Numbered from the stretch's first letter, positions 1-12,800 are shown. The stretch: DNA of 64,000 nt from Dryococelus australis (GCA_029891345.1 CM057009.1:88087416-88151415), one strand, 5' to 3'. Notes: generated by a model from the sequence alone, not told the origin. A program made the numbers and translations.

Positions 1-1700
1 CCACTGCCAAACTAACATTCCTAACTGCAAATGGACTCCTTATATATCGCATACAGGTACCATACCAGCCACTGAAACTCATGCATGCCATCTGTTTTTT
101 CCAATTAACATCAGATGAAATATACTCACTGTCCATAGCACTTAATATAACTCAAGCCTACCTCAACCATTCAAGTCACACTGACCTTAGGAAAAGGTTA
201 CTTACTGCTCATACTTTCTGCTCTACTGGTTGACACCAGCCAAATATACTAGTCACCATACCACCATACAAACCATACCATCCATTACAACCCAAATCAT
301 ACCAGACCACCCAACACTCCATCTCCCATAACCTAAGAAAAACTCAGTCATACTAATCAACCATACCACACAACACACCAATCACACCATCCATTATAAC
401 TCTATTGTGCTAAGCAACTATACAGCTGAGACCAGCCCATAACATAACACCCATTCCATTTCTTATACCAACTGAAACCACATTTACTTACCAACCATAC
501 AACCTACTACAACTGAAGCATATTTCTACCATTCGTCCACACTGACCATACCAAGCAACAACACAGCCGATACCAGTGACACAATCAAATGCTTCCATAC
601 CATCCACCAAACCGACTGACACCAGCCAAATTCGCTGACCGCCTATTGCAACAACTGTAACTCACACATGCCTTAGCATTACAGGACTCGCCCTTACACA
701 CATAAAGTCCATAACATTTAACATAGACTGACGATGACCAGATAGATATCGTGGAAACCATACCACTCAACATGCCAACCATACCACCCATCATAACCAC
801 AGTATATATCAAACAACTATACAGTTCAAACCAAACAATATCACAAGCATTCCTACCATCTGTCAAACTATCATTACCGACTAATACCAGACCACCCAAC
901 ATATAGATAGTTTCCTATAACCCGAGAAAAACTCAAATCAACTGTGCCACCGAACACACCAATCATACAATCCATCAAAGCTCGTGTGTACCAAGCAACT
1001 ATACAGTCGAAACAGGACCATAACCTAACACCCATTACATTTGCTCTACCAACTGACACCACACATACTCACCCCCTCTCACCCATCCATTATAACCTAA
1101 GCATATCTCAATCGTTCAGTCCATACAGGCTTTACTAAATAAAATAAAAATATTGTCCACACCACCTACTCTACCGACTGTCACCAAAAAAATACACTTC
1201 GCATTATACTAGCCAACATACCATACAGTTCACACAAAATAAAATATAGAAAACAAAAACCACAACTCTAACATGTTTGCTATAACATTATCACCAGCAC
1301 ACAAGTGCCAGATAATCAAAATGCAATACCAACCAAACATAGCAATTAACACACCAAAAAAACAATCCATGTGATTATGGCAACTATCTGTTCCAATAAA
1401 CATACCGACAACCATACCTTCAGCATACCAAACCAAATACCAATAACCCTACTGACCAGCAGTACTGTATCAACCACAGTCACACCACAGACACATACAT
1501 CATTATAAGCAATACAGCATACCATAGCATCAATTCAACGCTCATACCAACTGACATACATAACAAATACACCATACACCCAGATACCATACCAAACATA
1601 TCAACACCAATAAACCAGCCAATTATAACATCTATCCATTCCATAACCACCCCCCCCCCCCCATAAAAATATAGTAGGTGACATTCCTCGAGCATACTCA
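1..1700. repeat. Degenerate CATACCA-type tandem repeat
   Basis: Short words such as CCATACCA, ACCAACTGACACCA, CATACCAACCATA and CAAGCAACTATACAG recur every 20-40 bases in a C/A-rich strand, with no unit conserved well enough to give one clean period. Larger words repeat too: 'ACCAGACCACCCAACA' occurs near 303 and 889, and the text around 'TCACACCATCCATTATAACTC' near 381 resembles that near 965. This looks like an old, diverged satellite or minisatellite. Short ORFs in it have the composition of the repeat and are not believed. A C14 tract lies near 1,652-1,665. The same repeat type returns near 12.0, 13.6 and, inverted, 52.5 kb. Confidence 0.75.
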
Positions 1701-1909
1701 GACCCTTGATATTCCTTCACCCAAGGATGCAGCAAGGCTGAACCCCAAAAATGATCTGAGCAAATAATAAACAACTGGCAAAAACAAAAAAAAAAAGTTT
1801 TTCAACTAGGTCAGAAATATCATTAGTTTGAGCTAAGTTCAAAACATGAAGTGTGAAGAATGTTAATTTATTCAGTTCCATTTTAATTAATTTTGTGTGC
1901 AAAACATAG

Positions 1910-1963
<54 letters not shown>

Positions 1964-3477
1964 TGTGTGTAGTTTACATATATTCTTGGAAAAACATTAC
2001 GATCTCAAAAATTTTGTTACAATACATGTTCTTTGAAACACTACGATTTCAGAAATATTCTCTGTTATAATACATATTCTTTGAAAATACTCTCACTTAC
2101 TGGACCTCAGGTACATATATGAAAAAATATTATACGAAAAGCCAAGCCCATTTTGACTTACTAAAAACATCGTAAAAGGACATTTTTTAAACATAATAAC
2201 GCCTTGTAATTATCACCAATATTTCAACATGAAAAAAAAATATATTTTCTTATATTCGTGACAAACAATTATCTGGCTATATAAGGCCAACCAAAGGTGA
2301 ATGCAAAATTTTAACTTGAATTCTAAATTCAGTCACCTAACCTTCATATTCATGGCTCTTATATGGAAAATATTTCTTTAAAACATGCATTAAAATTCCA
2401 CAAGAAAGATCTTACGTAATTTTTACCATTTTGCCATTCTTTGCAATTTTATAAAATATGGCAATATTAAAAACCTTAAAACTCCAGACTGAGTTTGACC
2501 TGCCTGCCATTGAATTACATACTTAACAAGAATAGATTTCAATTTTCTCCCCTCGTTCACTAACCAAAGCAACTGCTCGCAATTATAGGACCTTAAATTT
2601 CGAGGAGAAAAATTCAAATATTAGAACTGCGTTTTACACCAAGACGACTGTTCGACAGACATCCCTGAAAATGTTAAAGGTCATCTTTTCTTAGAGTTTC
2701 ATCAGAATAATATTTGCAAGCAAAATTGATCTTAAAAGATTTATCGCCCATTTTAGGGCGTATAGTTTTACACCAAAATGACGTCACGACCTACTGCTTG
2801 AAGAGCTTAGCAAGTGATAGAAAGTAAAGTGGTAAGTTACATAACTTCTGATGTATGATGCTCTCTCGAGGCCGGACGTCTGACCTCGAACGAGCAGAAA
2901 GACAAAACATATATACTGTTACATTTCAATTAGTTCCTAGAGGGGTGAACAAATTCTAAACCCCAATGAAAAGTCATTATTTAACTCCGAAAAAACAGGA
3001 GCCAATAGGAGTAATTATTGCCATGTTAGGAGGTACAAACTTTATACTTGGTAGTGGTAAATATCAGAATACAATATGCCCTAGAGATATATATGTAATG
3101 ATCGGCGAATTAGTTCTTATCTGCAACATGTCCAAATATGGACGACACTGCATCACGCAAACGGCCATTTGAACGGCGCGCCGATCCTTTGCGCAGATGA
3201 CGAACGCACCCCCGCCATGAGGGGAGGGCGATCCCAGCGCTCAGCTCCGCCGGCAGCAGGAGTGGAAACTACGGGCGCCATAATGTCACTTGTTGATCCA
3301 AACGCCGGGTGCACGACGTTCAAAATTTTTGCATGCGTGTAACAGACTTCATACGTTGTCTAGTTGAACGGTTGAATAGGGGGCAGGACAGAGGCAACAA
3401 AATCGTGTAGATTTTCTTGCAGTTGTCTCAGTACCAAACCACCTTCAACCAGTAAACCATTCCGTTATACCGACTAT
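1700..3477. other. AT-rich intergenic DNA with a (TA)n microsatellite
   Basis: No gene is recognised. A perfect (TA)n run lies at about 1,914-1,960. The stretch from 1,960 to 3,100 is AT-rich with only short open frames. From about 3,150 to 3,330 the base composition becomes GC-rich, with several CpG sites, but I see no known element end, coding signal or RNA gene there. The Gypsy LTR homology starts abruptly near 3,478, so this stretch replaces the first ~390 bases of that LTR. Confidence 0.6.
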
Positions 3478-4981
3478 CGATTGAAGCCCTGCTTCAAGAA
3501 CGACACGCGTGTGAATCTGCAAACCCAAGCAATTTTATGTGAGCACTCCTTTCCTGCCAAAAAAACTGTCCTACATGAACGGTTTTATTTTTTTGTCCCG
3601 CCAGCTGGTGAAATGTGTGATGTATTCAATTTCCAGGAGTACGATTAAATGTCGCTTTTCTGTAGTTGGTGTGTTTACAGAACTACATGATATTAATGAA
3701 CTGAGTTAGCAAGTCTGCTTGGTTATTTGCCATGTACGTATTTGGTAGCCCAGATAAATAAATTGTTATTTTGTTTGAAGAGGAGTTACTATTTGAAGAG
3801 GCAATATTTTTGCTGCAAAAAAAAGAGGTGCTTTGTTTTCTTCGCACCCCCCCCCCCCCCCCTTCCGCACCTTATCCAGGCACATCTGAACGCTTCCAAG
3901 CGCTGAGCTATGCTGAAGAGAGGTGCGAGGTGCTTCTGGCGCGGCCGAGCGCTGTCTGGTGGTTACTACTGGCAACGAGTTCAGCCTCTCGCACACTCTG
4001 GCACCTTCCATACTCCTCTACGCTATTCCTGCCGCCTCCTTAAGCTTCCCGAGCCCGCGTTTTCGCGTATAAATGTTCGTCCCCAGCCCGAGCAAGTGTG
4101 CAGTGTTCCTCTTCGAGTTGCGTGGGCTGGCCGACGATAGATCATGTCTACACCACTTCGTACTTCGGGGCTTCAGCATGCTAGACACGTTATCGCATAA
4201 TATGAGTACGCAAGTTAAGTATTGCAATAAACGCAGATGTTGTTATGCTGGGGGTAGAGTTCTCCTGTTTTTTTAATAACGATTTTTGTGTATATGTATT
4301 TTTGTAGGGAAGTGCTTCTTCACTGTTTTCATTGTGTGAATTTTCAATATGGTATTTTATGGGAATGTTTGTAAGAGGTGGATTCTTCCTGTTTTTTTTT
4401 TTTGGCTTGCTGTAGGAATGGTCTGCTAGACTACGATTTCTCAAAATAATTTTACTGCCAAGGAGTTTACTGGATATTTTATGGCGTGCCTTTGAGCTCA
4501 TGGTTAAGTGTATTGAGGCTTTTGCTCCTTCCCAGTGATATTCTTGAAATTAGAATTCCATGTTGTACTTTTTAGCGAATCACCATGCGTACTTTTACTT
4601 TTAAAGTTGTAATGGTGCTTGCTTTACTCAGGGAGTTATTTTGCCTTTTTTTAATGGGATTTCACATGTGTTTATTCAGGTTGGGTGATTTCTCAGGATA
4701 TCTTAATATTGTTATTTTTCTATTTGTTCCTGTGCATGTGTGTTCTCTTCTTCCTCTTGTTCACCGATTGCTGGCATACAACAGAAAATTACAGATGCAA
4801 TTTATATGTTTCAAATCAAGTTGCAAGATAGTTGTTGTTGGTGATAATGTATAGATGGGCTTCAATATATTTGTATTGATTTTTGTAATTTTTGTGTCCA
4901 TGCTTTCTTGATTTTTTCTAGTTGTGTGTGTCCTTCTCCTTGCCTTCCTGTAGCCCTGCTACGCCCAAAAGGGGCGTAACA
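3478..4981 (+). mobile_element. Gypsy-type LTR, copy A (5' LTR, start missing)
   Basis: This stretch matches the LTR at 10,091-11,951 (same strand) and, inverted, the LTR at 6,259-8,128. The match begins near 3,478 ('GATTGAAGCCCTGCTTCAAG'), so about 390 bases of the LTR 5' end are absent. The 3' end is TAACA at 4,981. Visible promoter parts are TATAAA at 4,069-4,074, followed about 30 bases later by GCAGTGTTCC, a possible start site, and AATAAA at 4,226-4,231 as a possible poly(A) signal. A C16-type tract sits near 3,846-3,861. It lies directly before gag, so it acts as a 5' LTR. The Gypsy assignment rests on the pol remains in the same composite. Confidence 0.8.
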
Positions 4982-6258
4982 GATAACTGCGCCAATCTGC
5001 TTAAGGCAGAGTTGAACGCATTCCATAGGCCTGTGTTCGTTTTGTTTGTTATTGAGTGGAAATTCATTGTTAATTTGAAAATGTTTAAGGGTACCGCCTG
5101 GTTGTAGCAACTGTCGAAAGACACTCTTACGCAGCTGCTCGAACAATTTCATATTCAAGACTTACAGCAGGAAGCAACTTTGGACGAGTTGAGGACTTTA
5201 GTTCGTGGTTTGTTACGGGATCCTACCTATGGTAGGAATGAAGTTAGTATAGTGAGTCATATGCATTTTCTCCCCGTGTTGGTATACTTTTCTCGGTAGC
5301 CAGCAAACATGTAGGAAAAATAATGGGTGATATTCCTACTCTTAGTAGTTGTACTGCGGTTTCAAGTGGTAAAGTTTCTACACCAAGTTACTTTAATAGT
5401 AAAATCGCAAGCCTTTTCTTTGCAAGATATTTTGGGGCGTTTTAGTGGTTCATGTTCCTAGTGAGCTACAGCCTATTATCATTAGAGCTAGAGAATTGGG
5501 CTCACCTTGGGGCACTGTATTTCAATTTTTTGATAGTGAGCGTATTAATGACAATTTACAATGCTTGTTTCGCCAACAAAATCAACAGCCAGGAGATCCT
5601 TTGTTGACATATTTAGCTAAAATAGAATCTCTGGTAGAGATTTATGTTTTCCATATAATGGACCTGAATTTGTAGAGAGCAGTATCTATCATGTGCTGCC
5701 GCAGTATCTGCCATATGTATTATCACCTGATAGTCCGAAAACCTTGAGCTCGATGAGACAGTTATTTCGCTTTGTAGATGTGCGCATGCAGGTGAAGGAT
5801 TGTGAAGGAGGTGCGATTAGTGGGTCTCATACTCAGGATAGAAATTTCCCGAAGGCCACAAAAAATATTTTTTGTTTTAAACGTGGCAAATGTGGTATGA
5901 TCTCGGCAGATAATTCTCAGACTAAGTAGTGGAAAAGAGTCGATTTCCTGTGATGTGTTTTGGCTGCGGTAATCCCGGTTCTTTAAAGCCCGATGTACTA
6001 ATCAAGATCAACCTAAGCTTTCGCATGTCCAAACTGTGAGTGCTAACAAAGTGACTAGGGTAGTGGAAAATTTCCATACCAATACCACTACCAAAGGAAG
6101 GAACTGCCCTAAGTCAAAGAAGAAATTAAGAAAATTCAAAAACCAAGGAAAGATGAACTTATAATTTGTCCTAGTGAAGTTGGGTTTAGTTAAAGAACCC
6201 TCCCTGATTGATAGTGGTTGTTCAGTGTCCTCCATCGATCAGACTTTTTGTAATAAGT
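4982..6258 (+). pseudogene. gag-pro: Decayed retrotransposon gag and start of protease
   Basis: This is a relic of the structural polyprotein of the Gypsy-type element, directly downstream of LTR A. It is broken by several stops and frameshifts. A first open block (about 5,111-5,300) has a helical N-terminal gag look. A second (5,445-5,675) resembles a capsid domain, with FRQQNQQPGDPLLTYL. A third (5,693-5,929) ends in a zinc-knuckle-like CFKRGKC, and a second CFGCGNPG knuckle lies near 5,955-5,980, both with missing ligands. At about 6,186-6,258 a frame reads LIDSGCSVSSID, which contains the DSG active-site motif of a retroviral-type aspartic protease. The frame then runs straight into the inverted LTR B. 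The gag and protease calls are by motif; no functional product is possible. Confidence 0.72.
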
Positions 6259-8128
6259 TGTTATGCCACTTTAGAGTGTAGCAGGATTAAAGGAAGCCAA
6301 GGAGAATCAATACAAATCAATACAAATATATTGAAGTCCATCTTTACATTATCACCAACAACAACTATCTTGCAACTTAATTTGAAACATATAAATTGCA
6401 TCTGTAATTTTCTGTTGCATGCTACCAATCGGTGAACAAGGGGAAGAAGAGAATACACATGCACTGGAACAAACAGAAAAAAAAATTAAGATATCCTGAG
6501 AAATCACCCAACCTGAATAAACACTTGTGAAACCCATAAAAAAGGTCAAATGACTCCCTGAGTAAAGCAAGCACCATTATTACATTAAACGTAAACATAC
6601 ACCTGGTGATTCGCTAAAAAGTACAATATGGAATACTAATTTCAAGAATACTATTGGGAAGGAGCAAAAACCTCATTACATTTAACCATGAGCATAAAGG
6701 CACGCCATAAAATAGCAACTAAACTCAATGGCAGTAAAATAATTTTGGCAAATCATAGTCCTGGAGACCATTCCTACAGCAAGCCAAAAAAGAAAGAATC
6801 CACCTCTTACAAACATTCCCATAAAATACAATATTGAAAATTCACACAATCAAAATTGTGAAGAAACACTTCCCTATTAAAATACATATGCACAAATATC
6901 GCTAAAAAAAAAAACTACCAAAAAGGAAACTCTACCCCCGCAATTACAACGACTTTCAATTGCAATACTTATCTTGAGTAGCACTCATATTAAGCGAAAA
7001 CGCGTCTAGCATGGTGAAGCCCCGAAGTATGAAGTGGCATAATCATGATCTATCGTTGTCCAGCCCGCACAACTCGATGAGGAACACTACACACTTGCTC
7101 GGGCTGGGGACGAACATTTACATGCGAAAATGCGGCTCGGGAAGGTTAAGGAGGCAGTGGGAACAGCACAGAGGAGTACGAAAGGTGCCAGAGTGTGCGA
7201 GGCTGATCTCATTGCCAGTAGTAGCCACAAGACAGTGCTCGGCCGCGCCAGGTGCGCCGCACGCCTCTCTTCAGGATAGCTAAATGCTTGGAAGTGTTCA
7301 GACGTGCGCCCCATCTCGAGTTTCCGGGGGGGGGGGGGGGAGAAAAACAAAGTACTTTTTCTGCAGTAAAGTATTGCCTCTTCAAATAGTAACCCCTCTT
7401 CATACAAAGTAACAGTTAATTAATCTGGGCTACCAAATACAGATGCGGCAAATAACCAAGCAGTCTTGCTAACCAAGTTCATTAACATCATGTAGTTTTG
7501 TAAACACACCAACCCATTATAGCAGCATTAAATCGTACTCCAGGAAATTGTAGGCTTCACACAATTCACCAGCTGGCAGAACGAATAATAAATCGTTCAG
7601 GCAGGACAGTCGTTGGAAGGACAGGAGTACTCATATAAAATTGTTTGAGTTTGCTGATTGATACACGTGTCTGTCTTGAAGCAGGACTTCAATTCTCCCA
7701 CACGCTGGAAGAGAACTGCAGGGGTCTCTTCTCCAAATCCAGAGAAGCTGATTGATGAGGCCCACAGTAGAAAACAGCCGATGACAAAGAAAGAGTGGTC
7801 GGTCGTCACCCGTATCTTCTGCTCTTGAACTACAGTTGCTCTGGCAGGGTGAAAAGGAATACAGAAAACTGGAAAAGGACTAAGGAGGAGATGTCCGCCT
7901 AAACAAACCTACCGACACTTCAATTAACGCCCCCTTGTGATTCTTCGCCGTAAAAAAATTTATAAGATGGATATCCTTTTCCTAGTAGTCCATAAAAACA
8001 ACTACTGCTTGTAGCTTTACTCCTTTTGGAGTTAATTAAAAATAATACATACACTTAGCAAACATCTTACACAAAAAGGAACATAACAATATTTGAAGTA
8101 ACTTACTTCCAAAATACATTACCATACA
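6259..8128 (-). mobile_element. Gypsy-type LTR, copy B (inverted)
   Basis: This is a full-length reverse-complement copy of the LTR, about 1.87 kb. Its left edge (TGTTATGCC at 6,259) is the reverse complement of the LTR 3' end. Its right edge, at TGTATGG on the minus strand (about 8,128), follows a purine-rich tract AAGGGAGGG that looks like the polypurine tract. The equivalent of the TATA box is changed (CGCATGTAAATG on the minus strand near 7,122). A G-tract at about 7,327-7,340 is the complement of the C-tract in copies A and C. The minus-strand ORF at 7,597-7,809 is shared with copy C but lies inside the LTR and is probably not coding. The exact 5' edge is uncertain by about 40 bases. Confidence 0.8.
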
Positions 8129-8136
8129 GTGTGAAC

Positions 8137-9118
8137 CCTCCCTTAGTGGTGACAGTGCTCCTCTTCAGGGCGTGGAGGCTGAACGATCTTCCAATGGCTG
8201 ATGAAAAATCTTAATATTAGAGACATATCTTTTTAAAAACTTTTCCGTTGCTGGGTCCTGCAACAACACTAGAAATGGGGTAAGAAAACTAACAATGTAA
8301 TCTGGGCCATCGTACTTAAGGCCTAATTTTGCTGACAAGGAAACAACCTTTCTAGATAAATGATGACTCTTTACAAGAACTAAATCACCAACCTTGCAAG
8401 AAACAAGATCTTATTGCTCGCCCTGAGCCCTACGCATATGACTACAATATTCCTTGAGATACTTGGTAGCATCCTCCCAGAATTTATTTCGTTTCCCCTA
8501 CATCTACATCATAATGTAAGCCCCAGCCATTAAGAAGAGGATGCTATAATCTCCAATAAAAGAACACTTCTTAAAGCGTTAAACCTGTAGCAGCATTTAC
8601 ACAACAATTCAAGGCCAACATTATGACATGGATCTCTTTATCCCAATCTGTGTGAACATCATGATGAAAGGTGCAGCTTTAATGGTACGATTGTACAGCT
8701 CTGCCATATTAGCTTGAGGGTGATAGGGGGTTGCATGGACCAAACAAACTCCCCAAGAAAAAGTTAGATTTGATAACTCGGTGGAAGTGTAAAGTTTCTC
8801 GCATTATCAGTAACAACTTGGGCAGGTGAACCAAAATAACAAAACACTTGTTCCTGCAAGATCTTACAAACAGTAGTGGCCTTCTGGTCTCTCATGGGGA
8901 ATAGCAAAACAAAATTTTAAAATCCATCAACCATAAATAATAAATAATTAAAATCCTTCTTATATTTAGGGACAGGGCCAAACACATCCATATAGACTCT
9001 TTCCCAGACAAAACTAGGTGGTGAACTACTAAACTGTCCTTGGGCTCTACTATTAGGGGCCTTTACCTGCTGGCACAAAGCACACTGTTTCACCCAATCT
9101 CTAATTTCTGATTGCATT
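8137..9118 (-). pseudogene. pol (IN): Decayed Gypsy integrase
   Basis: Reading the minus strand from 9,118 down gives CALCQQVKAP, the end of the zinc-binding HHCC region. Next comes the catalytic core: MDVFGP (first Asp, near 8,990), VTDNARNF (second Asp, near 8,805) and a PYHPQANMAE-type segment (Glu, near 8,700). The frame is broken by stops and indels. The C-terminal domain ends near 8,166, just before the polypurine tract. Integrase joins retroelement cDNA to the host chromosome; this copy cannot be active. The order RNase H, integrase, LTR is that of Ty3/Gypsy elements. Confidence 0.8.
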
Positions 9119-9458
9119 TCTAGCCAAAAAAAAAATGTTGTTCAATACACTGCAAAGTTCGTTCTTGCCCCTGATGAGCGCCCAAATAAGAGTTATGGAA
9201 ATAATAATACTCCATTGGCCTCACTGCCTTGGCTACATAGGTCTTGAAAACGCCTTTACGTGAAGCTTTGCCTATAATCCCCTTCTTCACAATAAAGCCA
9301 GTGAGTTCACCTAACTGTATTTAATGCCACAACCACGCACATTCATCATCATTTTGTTGTCAAACCTTAATGTTCAAATAAGCCCCGGAATTTGCTTCCG
9401 AACATTTACCTTCTCCTCAATTTCTCTAACACACACAATCTTGTCAGGGTAAAACATT

Positions 9459-9848
9459 CTAGTCAAAGTCTGCTACACAATTGTCTTTTCCCTTTACATG
9501 AACTATATCAAATGAAAAATTACTAAGGCGGTTGATCCAACAGCCTAATTGACCCAAAGGTTTCTTGTAATACCAAAGCCACGTTGACGTTTGGTTGTGT
9601 GTACACAACTTAAAACGAGTACACTCCAAATAATCGGAAAATTTCTCAACACCAAATACAAAAGCAAGAGCTTCCTTCTCATATTCCGAGTACTGTCTTT
9701 CGGCATATGTTAATAGCTGACTAGTATAAGCAATGGGAAAAACACCATCCTCATACTCTTGTAACAAAACAGTGTCTAATGCCAATGAGCTTGCATCTAC
9801 ATACAGTAAAAACTTATGGTCAATATCAGCCAATCTTAACACTAGTGG
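9459..9848 (-). pseudogene. pol (RH): Gypsy RNase H fragment
   Basis: The open minus-strand frame of about 127 codons carries the Gypsy RNase H hallmarks: LLYVDASSLALDTVLLQ with the first Asp, YSEYEKEALAFVFGVEKF with the catalytic Glu, and a closing HVKGKDNCVADFD. The usual TDH motif after the Glu is changed to THN, so a catalytic residue is lost. The reverse transcriptase that should lie upstream (higher coordinates) is absent. The frame stops at 9,848, where sequence of the opposite orientation begins. In the full element it would remove the RNA strand during reverse transcription. Confidence 0.85.
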
Positions 9849-10090
9849 AGAGTCATCATTTATCTAGAAAGGTTGTTTCCTTGTCAGCAAAATTAGGCCT
9901 TAAGTACGATGGCCCAGATTACATTGTTAGTTTTCTTACCCCATTTCTAGTGTTGTTGCAGGACCCAGCAACGGAAAAGTTTTTAAAAAGACATGTCTCT
10001 AATATTAAGATTTTTCATCAGCCATTGGAAGATCGTTCAGCCTCCACGCCCTGAAGAGGAGCACTGTCACCACTAAGGGAGGGTTCACAC
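9849..10090 (+). pseudogene. pol (IN C-term): Gypsy integrase C-terminal end, copy C
   Basis: This plus-strand copy matches the minus strand of about 8,130-8,390. It encodes LGLKYDGPDYIVSFL and LLQDPATEKFLKRHVSNIK, the SH3-like C-terminal domain typical of Gypsy integrases, and stops at about 10,054. The AAGGGAGGG polypurine tract follows at about 10,075-10,083. The fragment starts abruptly at 9,849, next to the oppositely oriented RNase H, with the short microhomology AGAG at the join. Confidence 0.82.
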
Positions 10091-11951
10091 TGTATGGTAA
10101 TGTATTTTGGAAGTAAGTTACTTCAAATATTGTTATGTTCCTTTTTGTGTAAGATGTTTGCTAAGTGTATGTATTATTTTTAATTAACTCCAAAAGGAGT
10201 AAAGCTACAAGCAGTAGTTGTTTTTATGGACTACTAGGAAAAGGATATCCATCTTATAAATTTTTTTACGGCGAAGAATCACAAGGGGGCGTTAATTGAA
10301 GTGTCGGTAGGTTTGTTTAGGCGGACATCTCCTCCTTAGTCCTTTTCCAGTTTTCTGTATTCCTTTTCACCCTGCCAGAGCAACTGTAGTTCAAGAGCAG
10401 AAGATACGGGTGACGACCGACCACTCTTTCTTTGTCATCGGCTGTTTTCTACTGTGGGCCTCATCAATCAGCTTCTCTGGATTTGGAGAAGAGACCCCTG
10501 CAGTTCTCTTCCAGTGTGTGGAAGGATTGAAGCCGTGCTTCAAGTCTGACACGGGTTTCAATCTGCAAACTCAAGCAATATTATGTAAGTACCCCTTTCC
10601 TGACATAAAACTGTCCTTCATGAACGATTTATTTATTTTTCCCCTCAACTGGTGAAATCGGCGATGCCTACAATTTCCTGGAGTACGATTGAATGTCGCT
10701 TTTCTGTAGTTGGTGTGTTTATAGAACTACATGCCGATAATGAACTGGATTAGCAAGTCTGCTTAATTAATTAATTGTTATTTTGTTTGAAGAGGAGTTA
10801 CTATTTGAAGAGGCAATATTTTCGCTGCAGAAATAGGTACTTTGTTTTTATTCCCTCCCCCCCCCCTCCCAAGGGGAAGGGCGCACTTCTGAACGCTTCC
10901 AGGTGTTGAGCTATACTGAAGAGAGGCGCGCGGCACTCCTGGCACGGCCGAGCGCTGTCTGGTGGCTACTACTGGCAACGAGTTCAGCCTCGCGCACTCT
11001 GGCACTTTCCATACGCCTCTCCGCTATTCCCGCTGTCTCCTTAACCCACCCGAGACGCATTTTCTCGTATAAATTTTCGTACCAGCCCGAGCAAGTGTGC
11101 AGTGTTCCTCATCGCGTTGCGCGGACTTGCCGACGATAGATCATGTCTACACCACTTCGTACTTTGGGGCTTCACCATGCTAGACGCGTTTTCGCGTAAT
11201 ATGAGTGTTACTCATGTTAAGTATTGCAATGAAAGTCGTGGTTGTAAATGCCGGGTGTAGAGTTTCCTTTCCTGTAGTGTTTTTTTTTAAGATATATTTG
11301 TGTATATGTATTTTTGTAGGGAAGTGTTTCTTCAATGTTTTCATTGTGTGAATTTTCAGTATGGTATTTTATGTGAATGTTTTTGAGAGGTTGATTCTTC
11401 CTTTCTTTGGCGTGCTGTAGAAATGGTCTCCAGGACTTCGATTTGCCAAAAGAATTTTAATGCTAAGAAGTTTAGTGGAAATTTTATGGCATGCCTTTAT
11501 GCTCATGGTTATGTCTAATGAGTCTTTGTGCTCCTTACCAATGATATTTTTGAAATTAGTATTCCATGTTGTACTTTTTAGTGAATCATCAAGCGTCATT
11601 TTCTTTTAAAGTTGTAATGTTGCTTGCTTTACTCAGGGAGTCATTTTTTCTATTTTAATGGGTTTCACAAGTGTTTATTCAGGTTGGGTTATTTCTCAGG
11701 ATATATTAATATAGTTATTTTTCTGTTTGTTCTAGTGCATGTGTGTTCTCTCCTTCCCTTAGCTCACCGATTGGTAGCAAGCAACAGAAAGTTGCAAAGT
11801 TGTTGTTCTTGGTGATAATGTATAGATGGGCTTCAATATATTTTTATTGATTTTGGAATTTTTGTGTCCATGCTTTCTTGAATTTTTTTAATAGTGTGCG
11901 TCTTTCTCCTTGCCTTCCTTTAGCCCTGCTACGCCATAAATGGGCGTAACA
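10091..11951 (+). mobile_element. Gypsy-type LTR, copy C (3' LTR)
   Basis: This LTR of about 1.86 kb ends in GGGCGTAACA at 11,951. It starts after the polypurine tract, either at TGTATGG (10,091) or at TGTTATG (10,131); the second choice would give TGTTA...TAACA ends. TATAAA lies at 11,069-11,074 with the same downstream GCAGTGTTCC as copy A. The poly(A) signal seen in copy A is changed to AATGAA here. A C-rich tract lies at about 10,856-10,867. An 81-codon frame at 10,410-10,655 is shared with copy B, but nothing supports a protein function. Confidence 0.8.
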
Positions 11952-12800
11952 TCGTAACAATATCTGCACTGGCAATACCTACCAGGTACCATATATCCAG
12001 CATGTTAAATAATTGTATCTATATCGCCAGTGGTGCTGAGTACTATTCAGATCATACATTTGACCATAACATTAATGTACCAACATGTCATCTGAATATA
12101 TCTAGCAACCACAATAGTTAACCATACCAATGAAATACGACACGAAGCCAAGTGTGTACACTAATACCAAGAATACAATAGCATCGAAACCAAATATATC
12201 AACTGCTCAAAACCAAGCATACCTCAATCATGCTTTTAACAATATAGACCGTATCAAACACCAATCTCAGGCAAAATGACCAATCATAACAGTCAAATAT
12301 ATTGACAACCATATCGTCTGCCGTGTCATATAACCTCGCCATTTAAACATATAAACAAGCCATACCATCAGTCCAGTCAGCCAAAGATTCCAATCATATA
12401 TTCTAACCATGCTATCATAAAACCCATAACAACAATTTAACCACCTACGACACCCATACAGACTATATTCCCAAAATTTGGAATTTGATACCATACCAAC
12501 ATATGATTATACCATCCAATCATACCAACTAACATTATCATCCAAGAATTATGCCCCTCTTAAAACTAATCATACAGTTAAACCATTCTGGCCACATCCC
12601 CCGAAGCGACATTTTTGTCATACCACGAAATCAAACGAGCATGAGATTAGGTCATGTCATATAAACATAACAGGTATGTGTATCATACAATCAAACTAGC
12701 AGTATATCTACCATAATGTCAGTCAAGAATTATTTTAAATAATGTCCTAAATAACCATATCATCGGACCAATCATACTAACATACTCATAGAATACTGCG
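11952..12800. repeat. CATACCA-type degenerate repeat, second block
   Basis: The sequence is rich in ACCATACC, CCAATCATAC, AACCATA and CAATCATACCAACTAACA words, on the same strand as the first block. It begins immediately after LTR C, so the retroelement composite lies next to this repeat. No gene is seen. Confidence 0.65.

Noticed and set aside
585..1138. Several ORFs of 60-105 codons in the first kilobase
   Set aside because: They follow the composition of the degenerate CATACCA-type repeat and carry no domain.
3766..4276. Overlapping ORFs on both strands around 3.8-4.3 kb
   Set aside because: All lie inside LTR A, overlap each other in opposite directions and cover the promoter region.
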